DNA from: Streptomyces indicus | GTDB taxonomy: Bacteria > Actinomycetota > Actinomycetes > Streptomycetales > Streptomycetaceae | Length of the DNA stretch: 64,000 bases | Assembly (NCBI RefSeq): GCF_900100315.1 | Contig: NZ_FNFF01000018.1 | Coordinates: 1-64,000 of the forward strand | Reading direction: 5' to 3' | Part shown: positions 40,308 through 47,706 of the stretch, in pieces | Numbering within the stretch: the stretch's first letter is position 1 | How the letters are laid out: every line of letters begins with the position of its first letter | The notes under the pieces: generated by a model | What the model saw: the letters and a program-made list of their open reading frames with translations, nothing else | Told to the model about the DNA's origin: nothing | The model's database searches: none | Position numbers and translations under genes: made by a program

Positions 40308-41605
40308 GGAAGGACCTCCGGGGCAGGCAGGGGCTCGCGGTGCGCGCGAGCGTCGTGGTGGTTCGATGAGTGGTCGGGGGTGTCGTGCGGGCCGGCGGAC
40401 GCTTCGAGCCGGTCCAGGTCCGCCGCGCCCGAGGTGTACGGCTTGCGGTCGCGGACGGAGCCCGCCTCCGGCAGCCGGAGCGTGAAGGTGGAGCCCTGTC
40501 CCTCGGAGCTCCAGACGGTCACCTCGCCGCCGTGCGAGGCGGCGACGTGCTTGACGATGGCGAGGCCGAGGCCGGTGCCGCCGGTCGCCCGGGAGCGGGC
40601 CGGGTCGACCCGGTAGAACCGCTCGAAGATGCGGTCCTTGTCCTTGTCGGAGATGCCGATGCCCTGGTCGGTGACGGCTATCTCGATGAGGTCGCCGCCC
40701 GGTGCCGCGACCCGGCGCCCGGCTATCCCCACGCGCGTGCGGGCGGGGCTGTAGTTCACGGCGTTCTCGACGAGGTTGCCGAGGGCGGCGGCGAGCTGGC
40801 CGCGGTTGCCCCACACGTGCAGGTCGGCGGTGCCGCCGGCGGCCATGGTGATCTGCTTCGTGCCGGCCTGGTGGCGGCAGCGGTCGATGGCCTCGGCGAC
40901 CAGTTCGTCCACGCGTACGGGCTCGGCGTCCTCCAGCGGGTCGTCGTTCTGCACGCGGGAGAGGTCGATGAGTTCCTGGACGAGGTTGGTGAGGCGGGTG
41001 GCCTCGATCTGCATCCGTCCGGCGAACCGCTCGACCGCCTCGGGGTCGTCGGAGGCGTCCATGACCGCTTCGGAGAGCAGGCTCAGGGCGCCGACAGGGG
41101 TCTTGAGCTCATGGCTCACGTTGGCGACGAAGTCGCGCCGTACCGCTTCGATACGGCGGGCTTCGGTGAGGTCCTCCACCAGCAGCAGCACCAGGCGCGA
41201 GCCCAGCGGTGCCACCCGGGCGGAGACCGCGAGGGCCTCGCCGCGGCCGGTGCCGCGGCGCGGCAGGTCGAGTTCGACCTGGCGTATCTCACCGTCGCGC
41301 CGGGTGTCCCTGGCCATCTGGAGCATGGGCTCGACGGCCAGTTTCCCCCCGCGGACCAGGCCGAGCGCGTACGCTGCGGAGCTGGCCTTGACCACGGCGT
41401 CGCCCTCGTCGAGCACCACCGCCGAGGAGCGGAGCACGGACAGGACCGTGTCCACGCCGGGCGGCAGGACCGGGTCGGTGTGCAGGGAGGTGCGGGTGGG
41501 GCGTTTCTGGTCGCGTTCGCTCCAGCGGAACGCCAGCATCGCGATGACACCGGTGCACACCCCGGCGATCGCAGCCGCTGCGGCGACCGCCGCGTTCACG
41601 TCCAT
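40304..41605 (-). CDS. phoR: PhoR phosphate sensor histidine kinase
   Basis: A 433-residue kinase with one N-terminal membrane segment (VNAAVAAAAAIAGVCTGVIA), a PAS-like cytoplasmic linker (DTVLSVLRSSAVVLDEGDAV), the HisKA box FVANVSHELKTPVGALSLLS with the phospho-acceptor His, and ATP-binding boxes (NLVENAVNYS, VTDQGIGISDKDKDRIFERF, GTGLGLAIVKH). It phosphorylates PhoP when phosphate is scarce. It overlaps phoP by four bases. Divergent from phoU across 337 bases containing two PHO boxes. Confidence 0.95.
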   Translation of the reverse strand: MDVNAAVAAAAAIAGVCTGVIAMLAFRWSERDQKRPTRTSLHTDPVLPPGVDTVLSVLRSSAVVLDEGDAVVKASSAAYALGLVRGGKLAVEPMLQMARDTRRDGEIRQVELDLPRRGTGRGEALAVSARVAPLGSRLVLLLVEDLTEARRIEAVRRDFVANVSHELKTPVGALSLLSEAVMDASDDPEAVERFAGRMQIEATRLTNLVQELIDLSRVQNDDPLEDAEPVRVDELVAEAIDRCRHQAGTKQITMAAGGTADLHVWGNRGQLAAALGNLVENAVNYSPARTRVGIAGRRVAAPGGDLIEIAVTDQGIGISDKDKDRIFERFYRVDPARSRATGGTGLGLAIVKHVAASHGGEVTVWSSEGQGSTFTLRLPEAGSVRDRKPYTSGAADLDRLEASAGPHDTPDHSSNHHDARAHREPLPAPEVLP

Positions 41606-41678
41606 GGCTCCAGGTTAGGCATGCCACAAGCGTCCTCCACAGCCGTCGGAGTGTCTGCTCGAACACTCGTCGCCGAGA

Positions 41679-41711
41679 GTTCACCGGGGGTAGGGCATTG
41701 GTTCATTTGGG
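41679..41711. promoter_or_regulatory. PHO box 1 (phoR-phoP side)
   Basis: GTTCACCGGGG at 41679 and GTTCATTTGGG at 41701 are two 11-bp PhoP half-units 22 bp apart, with a degenerate unit between (GTAGGGCATTG), the standard tandem 11-bp layout of Streptomyces PHO boxes. Confidence 0.85.
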
Positions 41712-41785
41712 TGGCCGAGCTGCGGTGATGCGCCCGGTACGGGGCGGTGTGGGCGGCGCGCAGGGTGGTGGAGACGGTGCCCAGA

Positions 41786-41818
41786 GTTCACCTTGAGGAC
41801 AGAGACGGTTCACATGGG
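41786..41818. promoter_or_regulatory. PHO box 2 (phoU side)
   Basis: GTTCACCTTGA at 41786 and GTTCACATGGG at 41808, again 22 bp apart with a degenerate middle unit. It lies 125 bases before the phoU start. Confidence 0.85.
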
Positions 41819-41942
41819 GTGCCGGTCCCGGTCGCGTTTCCCCGGGACCGTGGGAGCGTGGGGTCAGGAGCCTGTACGGGTTCGGGCCCCGGACCGGGGT
41901 GCGAGCCCCGCCCCGGCCACGTATTCAGAGAGGGACTGATCC

Positions 41943-42635
41943 ATGCGGGACGCGTACCACGAGGAACTCGATTCGATCGGCGAAGGCCTCGTCGAGATGG
42001 CCCGGCTCGTCGGATCGGCGATCGGGCGCGCGACGACGGCGATGCTCGACGCCGACCTCAAGCTGGCCGAGAGCGTGATCGCCGCCGACCAGAAGGTCGA
42101 CGATCTCCAGCACGAGCTGGAGGCGCGGGCCATAGCCCTGCTCGCGCGCCAGCAGCCGGTCGCCACCGACCTGCGCATCGTCGTCACCTCGCTGCGGATG
42201 AGCGCCGACCTCGAGCGCTCCGGCGACCTCGCCCAGCACGTCGCGAAGCTCGCGCGGCTGCGCTTCCCCGAGCGTGCCGTGCCGCGTGACCTGCACGCCA
42301 CGATCCTGGAGATGGGCCAGCTCGCGCAGCGTCTGATGGCGAAGGCGGCCGAGGTCATCATCACCAAGGACGTCGACCTCGCGCTCCAGCTGGAGCAGGA
42401 CGACGACGAGATGGACCTGCTGCACCGCACGCTCTTCCAGCACCTGATGGACGAGAAGTGGAAGCACGGCATCGAGACGGCCGTGGACGTGACGCTGCTC
42501 GGCCGCTACTACGAGCGCTTCGCGGACCACGCGGTGTCGGTGGCCAAGCGGGTCGTCTACCTGGTGACGGGTGAGCACGCGGACGAGCTGCAGCAGAACG
42601 CGGCGGCGGCGCAGCAGGCCGAGGGCGGCGCGTAG
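41943..42635 (+). CDS. phoU: PhoU phosphate transport regulator
   Basis: A 230-residue PhoU of two three-helix bundles. Each has the metal-binding E(A/S)xxxDxxxD-type pattern, for example LDADLKLAESVIAADQKVDD and KDVDLALQLEQDDDEMDLL, and RYYERFADHAVSVAKRVVYL closes the second bundle. It modulates Pst transport and PhoR signalling. The ATG at 41943 follows GAGAGGGACTGATCC. The C-terminus is a short Ala/Gln tail. A cysteine-rich peptide gene follows after 94 bases. Confidence 0.94.
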   Translation: MRDAYHEELDSIGEGLVEMARLVGSAIGRATTAMLDADLKLAESVIAADQKVDDLQHELEARAIALLARQQPVATDLRIVVTSLRMSADLERSGDLAQHVAKLARLRFPERAVPRDLHATILEMGQLAQRLMAKAAEVIITKDVDLALQLEQDDDEMDLLHRTLFQHLMDEKWKHGIETAVDVTLLGRYYERFADHAVSVAKRVVYLVTGEHADELQQNAAAAQQAEGGA

Positions 42636-42665
42636 GGCGCACCGGGCGCCGAACCTCTGTGCGCC

Positions 42666-42695
42666 GTTGATGCGCCGTGCCCAGTGGGCATCAAC
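42666..42695. promoter_or_regulatory. inverted repeat upstream of the cysteine-rich peptide
   Basis: GTTGATGC (42666-42673) and GCATCAAC (42688-42695) are perfect arms with the smaller palindrome GCCCAGTGGGC inside. CCCAGT/ACTGGG (42680/42694) gives a second overlapping inverted repeat. It lies 34 bases before the peptide start, between phoU and it; operator or phoU terminator are both possible. Confidence 0.55.
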
Positions 42696-42729
42696 TGGGC
42701 GTAGGCAACAGTGCCTTGAGGAGGTTCGT

Positions 42730-42882
42730 ATGGCCGAGTCCCCCACGCCAGAGACCCAACAGCCCGCCGACACCGCGGAGTCGGTGGAAGTCGTCCGGCT
42801 GCCGCTCCTCGGCGCCTGCGGCTGCGGCTCGGGGTGCGGCTGCGGCTGCCAGCAGGGGGCGCCCTGCCAGTGCGGCGGCTGA
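42730..42882 (+). CDS. small cysteine-rich metallothionein-like peptide
   Basis: A 50-residue peptide. The first half is acidic and polar (MAESPTPETQQPADTAESVE); the end is Gly/Cys-rich: GACGCGSGCGCGCQQG followed by APCQCGG, with seven Cys in 19 residues. That density suggests metal binding (zinc, copper or an iron-sulfur type site). A good ribosome site GAGGAGG is six bases before the ATG at 42730. It is not annotated by length-filtered gene finders but has codon use like its neighbours. It follows phoU in the same direction and is itself followed by a terminator. Confidence 0.75.
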   Translation: MAESPTPETQQPADTAESVEVVRLPLLGACGCGSGCGCGCQQGAPCQCGG

Positions 42883-42902
42883 CGCCGTTCCTGTACGAGG
42901 TG

Positions 42903-42933
42903 AAGGGTCCCGTTGCCGGGCAACGGGGCCCTT
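42903..42933 (+). terminator. terminator after the cysteine-rich peptide
   Basis: AAGGGTCCCGTTGCC (42903-42917) pairs with GGCAACGGGGCCCTT (42919-42933), one G-U pair. Lies 21 bases past the stop. Confidence 0.82.
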
Positions 42934-42994
42934 TCCCGTCTCGGCCGCCGGACGAGGCCCCGGCTGAGGCCCCCGGGGGAAGCTCTTACTCCCC

Positions 42995-43873
42995 TCAGCC
43001 CACGGGCTCCAGCCCGCTCCACGTGCGTCGGTCCTGCGCGGCCCCTTCCGCGGCCCACGCGTCGAGCAGCGCGCGGGCCTCGGCCTCGGGAGCGGCGAGC
43101 CACACCTTCTGGGTGCCGGCGTGCGCGGGGGTGCCCTTCTCCTCGTAATCCACCGTCCCTGTGCTGCAGCAGCCGCAGATCAGGTGGAACGCGCTGGCGG
43201 GCTCGGCCCCGAAGTCCCGCGCGAAGAAGGACTCCACGAGGGCGTCGATGTCCTCGGCGGCCGGTGCGTGCACGCTGACGTGCAGGGTGGGCAGCTCGGA
43301 GGGCTCGAAGCGCAGCAGCTCGTCGAAGACGGCGGCCGTGCCGCCGCCGTAGGTGCGCTCCCCGTTCGGCACGCCGTCGTGCACGACGATCTCGCCGAAG
43401 CGGCGGCCCTTGCTCACCGGCACGTTCAGCACGCGCCCGCGGGTGGGGCACAGCCGCCGGATCCAGACGACCTCCTGCTCGCCGCCGGTGTGCAGGCGCA
43501 CGCAGGCGACCCCGAAATCACCGTCGATCTGCCCTTCCCCGTCCGGCAGTTCGATCCCGAAGCCCTCCCACGCGTCGCGCGCGGCGGCCCACTCGCGCCG
43601 GATGGTCGCGGCGATCCCGAGGTTCCAGTACGCCGGGTCGCCCTGTCCGCGCGGCGCCCTCGCCGCGGCCTCACGCCCCAGCTCGTACGCCTTCGCCCAG
43701 TTCCGCAGGAACTTGTGCGCGAGCGCGGCGTCGTACCACCAGGCGGCGCTGGGCTCCTCGTCCGGATAGTGCGCGAGCACCCGCTCGTACAACTCGGCGG
43801 CCCGCAGCCACTCCTCACGGTCCCAGGCCCCCTGGGCCTGCGCGACCAGCCGCCCGGCCTCTGTCTCGTTCAC
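42995..43873 (-). CDS. TPR-like protein of unknown function
   Basis: A 292-residue cytoplasmic protein. Residues about 5-110 look like tetratricopeptide-type helices (AAELYERVLAHYPDEEPSAA, KFLRNWAKAYELGREAAAR, YWNLGIAATIRREWAAARDAW). The C-terminal half is a different, compact domain with conserved-looking VWIRRLCPTRGRVLNVPVSK and a CGCCSTG cysteine cluster that might bind metal. Similar proteins occur in Streptomyces without a known role. The GTG at 43873 has GGGGAGG about 10 bases upstream; the long upstream extension is a shadow of the opposite gene. Confidence 0.75.
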   Translation of the reverse strand: MNETEAGRLVAQAQGAWDREEWLRAAELYERVLAHYPDEEPSAAWWYDAALAHKFLRNWAKAYELGREAAARAPRGQGDPAYWNLGIAATIRREWAAARDAWEGFGIELPDGEGQIDGDFGVACVRLHTGGEQEVVWIRRLCPTRGRVLNVPVSKGRRFGEIVVHDGVPNGERTYGGGTAAVFDELLRFEPSELPTLHVSVHAPAAEDIDALVESFFARDFGAEPASAFHLICGCCSTGTVDYEEKGTPAHAGTQKVWLAAPEAEARALLDAWAAEGAAQDRRTWSGLEPVG

Positions 43874-44069
43874 GTGCCGCCGTCCTCCCCCTCGATCCGG
43901 GAGCGAGTGTCGCACGCAGGACTGACGGCGCCGCGGCCCTGGTCGGCTTGCGGTCCACCACAACCTTCCGGCCCCCAGGCCGGTCTGGATGACGGCGAGC
44001 AATCCCCCGCTCCTGAGCTTGCTCTTGCTCCTGCTCCCGTCGCTGTCGGGCCCGACCTCAAGGAACTCC

Positions 44070-45230
44070 GTGAGACGCACCGTTGCCGAGACCCTGCGCG
44101 CCGCATCCCTCGCGTGCGCGGCCGTCGCCGTCCTGCTCTGCCTGGTCAACGACCGTTCCGACGGCGCCCGTTGGGACGCGCTGGCCGCGCTCGTCGTGGG
44201 GGCCTGCTGCATCGGTGCGTGGGCCGCGCTGACCCGCCGTACGCCGCCGTCCGGCCCGCCCTCCCCCGCTCCCGCGCCCTTGCCCGCGCCGCCGGCCGAG
44301 CTGCTCCGCAACCCGGTCGACTGGTATCTGGCCGCCGGCATGGTCCTGACCGCCGTCGCCCCGTGGGCCGTCTTCCGCTTCGCCGCCCACGAGCAGATCG
44401 AATTCTCCGCCGTCCTCCTGGGCGGGACGCTGCTCGGCCTGTGGACGGGAATCGTGCTGGCGCTCACCGTCAAGAAGGTCCTCGTCCGGCCGCTGTCCAA
44501 GACGCACAAGCTGCTGGCCGCCGACGCGAAGGCCGGCCGGGTGGTGGCCGTCCGCTTCGAGGTCGGCAGCGCCGAGTGGATCCGCTTCGTACCGGAGGAC
44601 AGCACCGAGCTGATCGACCCGAAGCTGGACAACGCCCAGATGCTGAAGGTGCGCGACGCCGAGGGGAAGTGGTACGGCGTGCACGGCCTGCACAAGGACC
44701 CCAACGGCCCGGACCACGCCCGCAAGCAGCTCGCCGTGTTCGGCCCCCGGTATGCGGGCGAGCCCGTCTGGATGCTCTGGCCGCAGCGGTGGGAGCTGGT
44801 GCTCGCGGTGGTGCGGCGGTGGCGCAACCCCGCGTACCCGGTGGCGGTCGTCGCGGACACCGGGGAGATGATCTGGGGCTACGCGTCCCTCGACTACACC
44901 GACCGCTACCTGACGGACCCCGCGAACCTCCGCGCCACGGCCCCCGGCCTGCGGGCCCGCCCGGTCCTGCCGCGCCCCTACTTCCGCCCCGCGGTGCACG
45001 GCCCCATGCTCCTTCGCCTCGCCGTCGCGGCAGCCGCACTCACCCCGGTCCTCCTGGACACGGTGTCGGGCGGCCTCGGCGCCCTCCTCGGCCTGCTCGC
45101 CGCCACGGCCCTCATGGACGCCCCCTTCGCGGCCCGCCGCGCCAACTCCAGAACCCCCGACCCCTCCCGCTGGAACGTCCCACCAGTGGAGGACTTCCGG
45201 GTCCCGCCGCCGGACCGGACGCGCTCGTGA
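44070..45230 (+). CDS. membrane protein, four segments, unknown function
   Basis: A 386-residue protein. Two N-terminal segments (AASLACAAVAVLLCLVNDR and ALAALVVGACCIGAWAALTR), a pair after a Pro-rich linker (GMVLTAVAPWAVFRFA, LGGTLLGLWTGIVLALTV), a cytoplasmic domain of about 170 residues with many Trp (YAGEPVWMLWPQRWELVL), and a final pair near the C-terminus. No family is recognised. GTG at 44070 with AAGGA five bases upstream is preferred; ATG 43989 would add a Leu-rich signal-like leader. The 3' end of the gene merges into a 29-bp tandem repeat. Confidence 0.72.
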   Translation: MRRTVAETLRAASLACAAVAVLLCLVNDRSDGARWDALAALVVGACCIGAWAALTRRTPPSGPPSPAPAPLPAPPAELLRNPVDWYLAAGMVLTAVAPWAVFRFAAHEQIEFSAVLLGGTLLGLWTGIVLALTVKKVLVRPLSKTHKLLAADAKAGRVVAVRFEVGSAEWIRFVPEDSTELIDPKLDNAQMLKVRDAEGKWYGVHGLHKDPNGPDHARKQLAVFGPRYAGEPVWMLWPQRWELVLAVVRRWRNPAYPVAVVADTGEMIWGYASLDYTDRYLTDPANLRATAPGLRARPVLPRPYFRPAVHGPMLLRLAVAAAALTPVLLDTVSGGLGALLGLLAATALMDAPFAARRANSRTPDPSRWNVPPVEDFRVPPPDRTRS

Positions 45231-45359
45231 AGCCGGCCGACCGGACGCGCTCCTCGTGAAGCCGGCCGACCGGACGCGCTCCTCGTGAAGCCGCCCGACC
45301 GGACGCGCTCCTCGTGAAGCCGCCCGACCGGACGCGCTCCTCGTGAAGCCGGTCGACCG
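45211..45359. repeat. 29-bp tandem repeat grown from a gene's 3' end
   Basis: GTGAAGCCGGCCGACCGGAC plus GCGCTCCTC repeats at 45227, 45256, 45285, 45314 and 45343, exactly 29 bp apart. The first GTGA contains the stop of the preceding gene, and its last codons (GACCGGACGCGCTC) belong to the unit, so the array looks like a duplication of the gene end. Inner copies differ only at C/G changes. Confidence 0.93.
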
Positions 45360-45374
45360 CCCCCGCGCATGACA

Positions 45375-45414
45375 ACGCCCCCGGTTCCGCGCGCGGGGCG
45401 CGGGCCGGGGGCGT
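45375..45414 (-). terminator. gpmA terminator
   Basis: ACGCCCCCGG (45375-45384) pairs with CCGGGGGCGT (45405-45414), 11 bases beyond the gpmA stop on the minus strand; the GC-rich loop can pair further. Confidence 0.7.
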
Positions 45415-45425
45415 GATCGCGGGAG

Positions 45426-46187
45426 TTACTTCTTCTTGCCCTGGTTCTTGACCGCCTCGATGGCCGCCGCGGCCGCCTCGGGGTCCAGGTAGGTGCCGCC
45501 CGGGTTGAGCGGCTTGAAGTCGGCGTCCAGTTCGTAGGAGAGCGGGATGCCCGTCGGGATGTTCAGGCCCGCGATGTCCGCGTCCGAGATGCCGTCCAGG
45601 TGCTTGACCAGGGCGCGCAGCGAGTTGCCGTGGGCGGCGACCAGGACGGTGCGGCCGGCCAGGAGGTCCGGGACGATGCCGTCGTACCAGTACGGGAGCA
45701 TGCGGACCACGACGTCCTTCAGGCACTCCGTCTTCGGGCGCAGCTCCGGCGGGATGGAGGCGTAGCGCGGGTCGTCCGACTGGGAGAACTCCGTGCCGTC
45801 TTCCAGGGCCGGCGGCGGGGTGTCGTACGAGCGGCGCCACAGCATGAACTGCTCCTCGCCGAACTCGGCGAGCGTCTGGGCCTTGTCCTTGCCCTGGAGG
45901 GCGCCGTAGTGGCGCTCGTTCAGGCGCCACGAGCGGTGGACGGGGATCCAGTGGCGGTCCGCCGACTCGAGCGCCAGCTGCGCGGTGCGGATCGCGCGCT
46001 TCTGGAGGGAGGTGTGGACCACGTCGGGGAGCAGGCCGGCGTCCTTGAGCAGCTCGCCGCCCCGGACCGCCTCCTTCTCGCCCTTCTCGTTGAGATTGAC
46101 GTCCACCCAGCCGGTGAACAGGTTCTTCGCGTTCCACTCGCTCTCGCCGTGGCGGAGGAGGATCAGCTTGTACGGTGCGTCGGCCAT
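45426..46187 (-). CDS. gpmA: 2,3-bisphosphoglycerate-dependent phosphoglycerate mutase
   Basis: A 253-residue glycolytic mutase. The histidine phosphatase core LILLRHGESEWNAKNLFTGW has the phospho-accepting His; RRSYDTPPP, the ERHYGALQGKDK segment and VAAHGNSLRALVKHL (second His) complete the active site. The length and the insert loops fit the dPGM class. It interconverts 3- and 2-phosphoglycerate. The Lys-rich end (NQGKKK) is usual. Single gene, convergent with the membrane protein gene across the 29-bp repeats. Confidence 0.95.
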   Translation of the reverse strand: MADAPYKLILLRHGESEWNAKNLFTGWVDVNLNEKGEKEAVRGGELLKDAGLLPDVVHTSLQKRAIRTAQLALESADRHWIPVHRSWRLNERHYGALQGKDKAQTLAEFGEEQFMLWRRSYDTPPPALEDGTEFSQSDDPRYASIPPELRPKTECLKDVVVRMLPYWYDGIVPDLLAGRTVLVAAHGNSLRALVKHLDGISDADIAGLNIPTGIPLSYELDADFKPLNPGGTYLDPEAAAAAIEAVKNQGKKK

Positions 46188-46359
46188 GGCTCCGAGCGTA
46201 ATCGAACCCGGGTGCCGCCCGCGCGCCCAGCCCGGGCTGTGGACGATTGACGGTTCCTGTTAATCGAGTGGCCTCCCCGAACGTCCGGCTCGTAACGTGT
46301 GAGCACGTCGAGAGACGCTTACACGTACGAGTTCACCAGCCGTTTCCGGGGGGATCTGC

Positions 46360-47706
46360 ATGTCGATCGCGAGCATCAGGCGGGCCGCACGCGAAAGCGT
46401 GGCCGGTCTTCCCCGGGAGTTCTGGTGGCTCTGGACGAGCACCCTGATCAACCGGCTCGGGGCTTTCGTCGCCACATTCATGGCCCTTTACCTCACGCTC
46501 GACCGGGGCTATTCGGCCTCGTACGCGGGACTTGTGGCCGCGCTGCACGGGCTCGGCGGTGTGCTCGGCACCCTGGGAGCCGGGGTGCTGACCGACCGGC
46601 TCGGGCGAAGGCCCACCATGTTCCTCGCGCAGGGGGCCACGGCGGTCAGTGTCGCGGTGCTCGGGTTCATGACGGACCCGGTGGCCATCGCGGTGGTGGC
46701 CGGTGTGGTGGGTGTGGCCTCCAACGCCTCGCGGCCCGCCGTGCAGGCCATGATGGCCGACATCGTGCGGCCCGAGGACCGGGTGCGGGCCTTCGCGCTC
46801 AACTACTGGGCGATCAACCTCGGCTTCGCGTTCTCGTCCATGGCCGCGGGCATCGTCGCCCAGTACAGCTACCTCGCCGGGTTCCTCGGCGAGGCCGTGC
46901 TGACGATGGCGTGCGCGGTGCTCGTCTTCCTGAAGCTGCCCGAGTCGCGGCCCGAGAAGACGGTGGTCGCGGGGAAGGCCGCCGAGCCGCAGGTCTCCAT
47001 GGGGACCGTGGTCAAGGACGGCCGGTTCATGGGTGTGGTGGGGCTCTCCTTCCTCATCTCGCTTATTTTCACGCAGAGTTACGTGGGTCTGCCGGTCGCG
47101 ATGGGCGCCGCGGACTTCAGCCCCTCGGACTTCGGCATGGTCATCGCCGTCAACGGTGTGCTGATCGTGGCCCTTCAGATCCCGGTGACCCGGTTCATCG
47201 AGCACCGCGACCCGCAGAAGCTGCTGGTGATCTCGGCGCTGCTTGCCGGATACGGGTTCGGGCTCACCGCCTTCGCCGGGTCCATCGCCACGTACGCCCT
47301 GACGGTCGTCGTCTGGACGCTCGCCGAGATCATCAACTCCCCCACCCAGATGAGCCTGGTGGTCCGCCTCTCGCCGGTGCACGCCCGCGGCCGCTACCAG
47401 GGCATGTACTCGATGTCCTGGTCGGTGGCGGCGCTCGCGGCCCCGCTGATGGCGGGCTTCGTGATCGACCACTTCGGCGCGGACTGGCTGTGGGGCGCGA
47501 CCGCGGTGCTCGGCACGGTGGCGGCGGCCGGCTACTGGCTCCTGATGCGGAACCTGCCCGCGGAGGACCCGGCCCCGGCGACCTCAGCGGCCAAGGAGGA
47601 CAAGGCGGCCAAGGAGGCTGCGGCCACGGAGCCCGTCGAGGTCCCCGTGGCCGGCGGCGCCGAGCCCGCCGCGGGCAAGGTGGCCGAGGCCGAGGTCACG
47701 GCCTGA
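46360..47706 (+). CDS. MFS transporter
   Basis: A 448-residue protein with about 12 membrane segments. The motif A loop GVLTDRLGRRPTMFLAQG lies between helices 2 and 3, and NSPTQMSLVVRLSPVHARGRYQGMYS in the second half resembles DHA1-type members. The substrate is unknown. The last 60 residues are a polar Lys/Ala/Glu tail. Its stop overlaps the convergent beta-helix gene by 11 bases. The ATG at 46360 follows GGGGGGATCTGC. Confidence 0.87.
   Translation: MSIASIRRAARESVAGLPREFWWLWTSTLINRLGAFVATFMALYLTLDRGYSASYAGLVAALHGLGGVLGTLGAGVLTDRLGRRPTMFLAQGATAVSVAVLGFMTDPVAIAVVAGVVGVASNASRPAVQAMMADIVRPEDRVRAFALNYWAINLGFAFSSMAAGIVAQYSYLAGFLGEAVLTMACAVLVFLKLPESRPEKTVVAGKAAEPQVSMGTVVKDGRFMGVVGLSFLISLIFTQSYVGLPVAMGAADFSPSDFGMVIAVNGVLIVALQIPVTRFIEHRDPQKLLVISALLAGYGFGLTAFAGSIATYALTVVVWTLAEIINSPTQMSLVVRLSPVHARGRYQGMYSMSWSVAALAAPLMAGFVIDHFGADWLWGATAVLGTVAAAGYWLLMRNLPAEDPAPATSAAKEDKAAKEAAATEPVEVPVAGGAEPAAGKVAEAEVTA

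Noticed and set aside
45211..45359. Possible CRISPR array (29-bp repeats)
   Set aside because: Again no spacers, and the repeat includes the end of a gene.
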